From the NCBI GenBank assembly GCA_028023455.1, contig JAQFVV010006547.1, forward strand, positions 558,001-622,000: a DNA stretch of 64,000 bases. Direction: 5' to 3'. Positions within the stretch are counted from its first letter, which is position 1. Each line of letters opens with the position of its first letter. The notes beneath the pieces were generated by a model. It saw only the letters and a list, made by a program, of their open reading frames with translations, did no database searches and had not been told where the DNA came from. Both the position numbers and the translations under genes were made by a program. This DNA is from Epiperipatus broadwayi (Eukaryota > Onychophora > Udeonychophora > Euonychophora > Peripatidae). Shown here piece by piece: positions 60,568 to 64,000 of the stretch.

Positions 60568-60960
60568 CTCTAGAGCAATTTGTAAATGGTTTCATGATAC
60601 CCACATTATGTTTTGATTTCACAATAAGAATTTTAATTTGAGTCTTTTAAAAGTAAACAATGATTTTGATATATTATGATATTTCTTACTAGTTTAGATG
60701 ATGATCTACAACATATTTTTTAAATGTTTTTAGTTCATCCTATAAAGAACATAATTCGTGATAAAAAAAGACCTCATGGTTACTTTGTTAACCAATAGTT
60801 GAAGAAAAAAAATGTTCTGCCTTCTAGATTACTTGATTATCAACTGCAGAATGAAGAACTGATTAAATATTTGATAGCGTTTAAATAGACATGTAGAACA
60901 TGTCTGTATGGTATAACAGAAGCTTTAATGTGTTTATGATGCTTTTAATAAGTCAAAAAA

Positions 60961-61340
60961 CCATGTTTAATTGTAGTTATTTATTACTGTAAAGAAATTA
61001 GATAATATGTAAGGATATTATTTTGCTAAATGTATTGTATAGAAATGAAATATGGTCTACTATGAATGAGATGAAAAAAAAAATTAAAGGATGCTCTTAA
61101 ATATTGCAAAAATATGACAAGGTTATAAGACATATAAGTACATTCTTCAGCCTGATGAATGAAGAATAACAGACTTAAAAAATACTATACGGTGAACTTG
61201 AGCATTCTCTTTACATAATAAAGTTTATTTTAAGATCATATGTAATGAAGTTGCCAAAGAGATTGAATGACAGAATCATGTGATATTAAAAAATGTCATA
61301 CATTGACCTTGAGTATGACTTTATAAGAGAGTTTTCTCTT
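60961..61340. other. AT-rich spacer
   Basis: Its first part may still be LINE 3' sequence. Nothing else recognised. Confidence 0.45.
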
Positions 61341-61853
61341 TATATTATTTATAATACTTTATTCATATACACTTTAATGCAATTAATTTTCTTAAAAACT
61401 TCTTTATTTTCTTACAGTTTCGACTGTCCAGCAGTCTTCTTCAGCCAAAACTTGTCTTACTTCTTTTCTCTAATCCTTTGTGTGATTTTCTTCTTATCAG
61501 AAGTATATTCTCTTATTTTTCTCCTTCACTTTTTTTGCATATCTTCATATAATCATATATATTATTTATAATACTTCACTCATATACACTTTAATGCAAT
61601 TAATTTTCTTAAAAACTTCTTTATTTTCTTACAGTTTCGACTGTCCAGCAGTCTTCTTCAGCCAAAACTTGTCTTTCTTATTTTCTCTAATCCTTTGTGT
61701 GATTTTCTTCTTATCAGAAGTATATTTTCTTATTTTTCTCCTTCACTTTTTTTGCATATCTTCATATAATCATATATATTATTTATAATACTTCACTCAT
61801 ATACACTTTAATGCAATTAATTTTTTTAAAAACTTCTTTATTTTCTTACAGTT
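61341..61853 (-). repeat. 217-bp tandem repeat, 2.35 copies (PLE-type tail?)
   Basis: The block starting TATATTATTTATAATACTT occurs at 61,341, 61,558 and 61,775, so the period is 217 bp. The third copy stops at about 61,853 after CTTACAGTT. Units 1 and 2 differ at only a few positions. On the minus strand each unit reads GCTGAAGAAGACTGCTGGAC, then AGTCGAAACTGTAAG and AATAAAGAAG. This resembles the 3' tails of Penelope-like or similar elements. The two plus-strand frames here are translations of the same repeat. Confidence 0.88.
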
Positions 61854-64000
61854 ATAATTCGACTATAATATAAATATAATTCGACTATATATAAATAAAT
61901 AAATCAAATCAAATAAATAGATGACAAACTTTTATTGATTTCTTCTAGCGCTTTCAAAGGTATAACCTTCATTTTCAAGAAATACAATATTCCTTCACTT
62001 TGCAAATATGAAAAATAGGACAGATTAAATTTGCAAATATGGATGGGAAAATTTAAACTTGCCATTTCTTAGATTGATTTATTTATATATAGTCGAATTA
62101 TATATGCATGTGTATTCTTAATATTAAACAAATATTAAAGTTTTTACAAATATATTCTAACACATGGTTGAACGTTATATATTACAATAAGTAAACATAT
62201 ATATATATTCATCCATTTCTGGAACACCCATTAAATCCCCCCCCCCCCCAATAACATATGTAATCCCATAAATTAATGTATGTAATAATACCAAATAATT
62301 CAATGCAAACCTATGTAAAAACAAATGCAAACAATGTAAAAAAAATTGAGTTAATAAAGTGCCTTTTGAAACATATTGAACTGTATTAAAATGTGTATGG
62401 TTCATGAGTATATTGGCATTTGTAATATTTTAAAAAAAAAAATTTAAAAAAGGCAAAATTTAAAGATTGTTCAAATGAGGCATTTTAATTTCTTTTTTTA
62501 GTTCATATAATTTATTGTTTGAAGCATAGAATGAAAGTTATTTGTGTTGATATTATCTGTTTAATTTAATTAAAAATAAAAGTTAGGATTGGAAAGAATG
62601 TAGGCACATGCTGATTACTAGTCCAGATTTAAAAAAGAAATTATAAATGCAAGAGATTATAACCAGAGAGGATCTTTCTAGCCCAATTAAAGATGGTGGA
62701 AATAAATAATAAAAAAATAAACTTTAACTCAAAAATAAGAAGTAATGTATATGATTATTAACTTGTATTCTGATAAAAATCCCAAAGATAAAAAGATGCA
62801 CTGAAATCTAAATACTGGTGGTGAGTATAAAAACCAAATAACTTCAAGCATCTAGGTCTTGTCTTGCCTTGTGTTGGCAATTCCCATGGGTCCAGGATGC
62901 AGAAAGTATCCTGGAATACTCTATGCTGAACTGAGTTATCATGTGGGAATGAACTGGAGTGTTTGTGGACTATTTTTTTCATCACAAATAGATCACTCCA
63001 AAAATGCCTTCAAGTCCAGTCTTAAAGCAGACCAGAAATAAAAAAAATGTTTGCAGGATAAATCAATTAACTTCCAATGAGCTTGGGATCCCAAGAAATA
63101 CATTTATACTACAAGAATCTACACAAACTTACCGGTAAGCTATTATCTATTCATACCTGTTGTGACTAAATTAAATGTTTGCAATCTAAACCTAAACTAT
63201 AAGTTTATAATACCAACAGAGACATTCATTCTGTTATTATTCGAGGAGCTGTTTCATTTATGACCTTTTAGAAGAAACTTAAGAAGATATGAACTATATG
63301 AATTAATCATTTGAATTATTTATTAATATTATTATCTGGATGAGCTTATACTTGTGATTTTCAATTTATTAATAATTTATTATTTCAATATTTTAATTGA
63401 TCTTAATAAAATATTTACTATTAATATAACACTTTCATTTGTACCTTCTTAATTTTAGTTGTTTATTTTATTAGTTTTAAAAGTATGAACTACCTTTGCC
63501 ACTATGTTTAATAGTTAAGCCTGAGGAAAATTTCAAAGAAATTTCATATAAAGGCTTTATGTGATCTTAAACATAATTCCTGATCTTTTTAATTATTTAC
63601 TTTGAAATTATGGGATATGAGGAAGTTAGGAGTCTACAGACTATGGCACCTCTTAAACAAATTAAAACTAGCTTCGTTGGCAATTCCAATCGTAATAACA
63701 AATAATACTAGGTCAGTTAATCAGGAAATATAACTATGTTCTTGAGATATTCAAACTTATAAATGAACTGCATATTCTTTTTTTATAGTTTGTTAACTTG
63801 CACTTTATAATGCATAAAATAAAGGCCTAAATCTAACTGTGAACATTAAAAATAGACCATGAATGGTACAATATATTATAATGATCCGGAAATAAGCCTT
63901 AACGTAATCTGCACTACAGGGCGCCATCTAGGCATTTGAACCTAGAAAAATTTATAAAGTAGGCAGATACGTAAGTCAAAAAAATTTTTTTTATTTTATT
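61854..64000. other. AT-rich spacer
   Basis: It holds a C-run of about 12 near 62,238 and a block near 61,921-61,990 whose minus strand ('GAAAATGAAGGTTATACCTT', then GCGCTAGAAG and AATAAAAGTTTGTCAT) again looks like a retroelement tail. A less AT-rich patch near 62,860-63,010 was not identified. No gene. Confidence 0.45.

Larger units (their letters stand above)
58830..60960 (+). pseudogene. Second decayed LINE copy, split by a hAT-type insertion
   Basis: Near 58,860-59,010 FKDSVEGTNRIFSSIH and IINGWIKRTFDLL fit the linker that appears at 15,900 in the first copy. At 59,280-59,410 are RT-side segments (IVTIYKKE). At 59,480-59,580 'LISISKTFDCGSV' and KIAGYLLKFIHIIQL match 'FIDLIKAF...' and 'LVGCPSKFIHIVQL' of copy 1. 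After the inserted element, ICKWFHD..., FNLSLLKVNN and a SLDDDLQHIF segment match 'NDLQNV' and neighbours of copy 1 (16,800-16,940). Stops and frameshifts are frequent. The insertion at 59,710-60,567 lies within the RT. Confidence 0.72.

Noticed and set aside
61293-61788. Two similar hydrophobic proteins of 92 and 64 residues
   Set aside because: Both are translations of the same 217-bp tandem repeat; the similarity reflects the DNA repeat and not a gene family.

Overview
The window is strongly AT-rich eukaryotic DNA with no bacterial-style gene packing, no rRNA and no intact protein-coding gene that I can recognise. Long low-complexity spacers, large (ATT)n and (TA)n arrays, tRNA-derived short repeats and many decayed Penelope-like (PLE), LINE and hAT elements suggest intergenic or long-intron DNA of an invertebrate. 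A mollusc, probably a cephalopod such as an octopus, fits best. That assignment is inferred from the style of the repeats; no diagnostic gene supports it.

Layout. At 0-15 kb there is AT-rich spacer with short repeats: a dispersed repeat at 2.6 kb (second copy at 56 kb), a tRNA-type SINE piece at 5.55 kb, a compound (ATT)n-(GAT)n microsatellite at 7.4-7.8 kb, and fold-back (MITE-like) elements at 8.4, 9.0, 11.9 and 13.4 kb. At 15.1-17.7 kb lies a decayed LINE running from endonuclease through reverse transcriptase to the C-terminus. At 17.7-24.1 kb is spacer with a candidate last coding exon of a host gene (minus strand, 21.74-21.93 kb), a tRNA-like sequence at 22.47 kb and a second copy of the 9.0-kb fold-back. 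At 24.17-28.25 kb a broken ZBED5/SCAND3-type hAT transposon sits between two oppositely oriented clusters of a small repeat that combines a tRNA-like box B with a hammerhead-ribozyme-like core. A TA-flanked MITE is nested in the left cluster.

At 28.6-36 kb is a concentration of Penelope-like remnants: a GIY-YIG fragment with one stop (minus), a second element joined to its 5' side (minus), an RT-less copy (plus), and a head-to-head inverted pair carrying tRNA-like sequences. A tract almost free of G lies at 30.16-30.53 kb. At 37-46 kb are further LINE fragments (38.5-39.3 minus, 41.1 plus, 43.1-43.9 plus) and diverged tandem repeats. At 47.1-48.7 kb is a PLE reverse transcriptase that keeps its YVDD motif, preceded by a fold-back of its own coding DNA. 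At 50.1-50.97 kb a 408-bp unit is duplicated in tandem almost perfectly inside a TA repeat. At 53-58 kb is spacer, part of it richer in GC. At 58.8-61 kb a second LINE copy is split by an 858-bp hAT-type non-autonomous element with an exact 8-bp target duplication. At 61.3-61.85 kb there is a 217-bp tandem repeat.

No pathway or operon is present. The relationships that matter are nested insertion order, shared repeat families, and possible trans-mobilisation of non-autonomous elements. The observations most worth following are the hammerhead-like/tRNA-like repeat, the PLE composites with conserved junctions and tRNA-like tails, and the 408-bp tandem unit.
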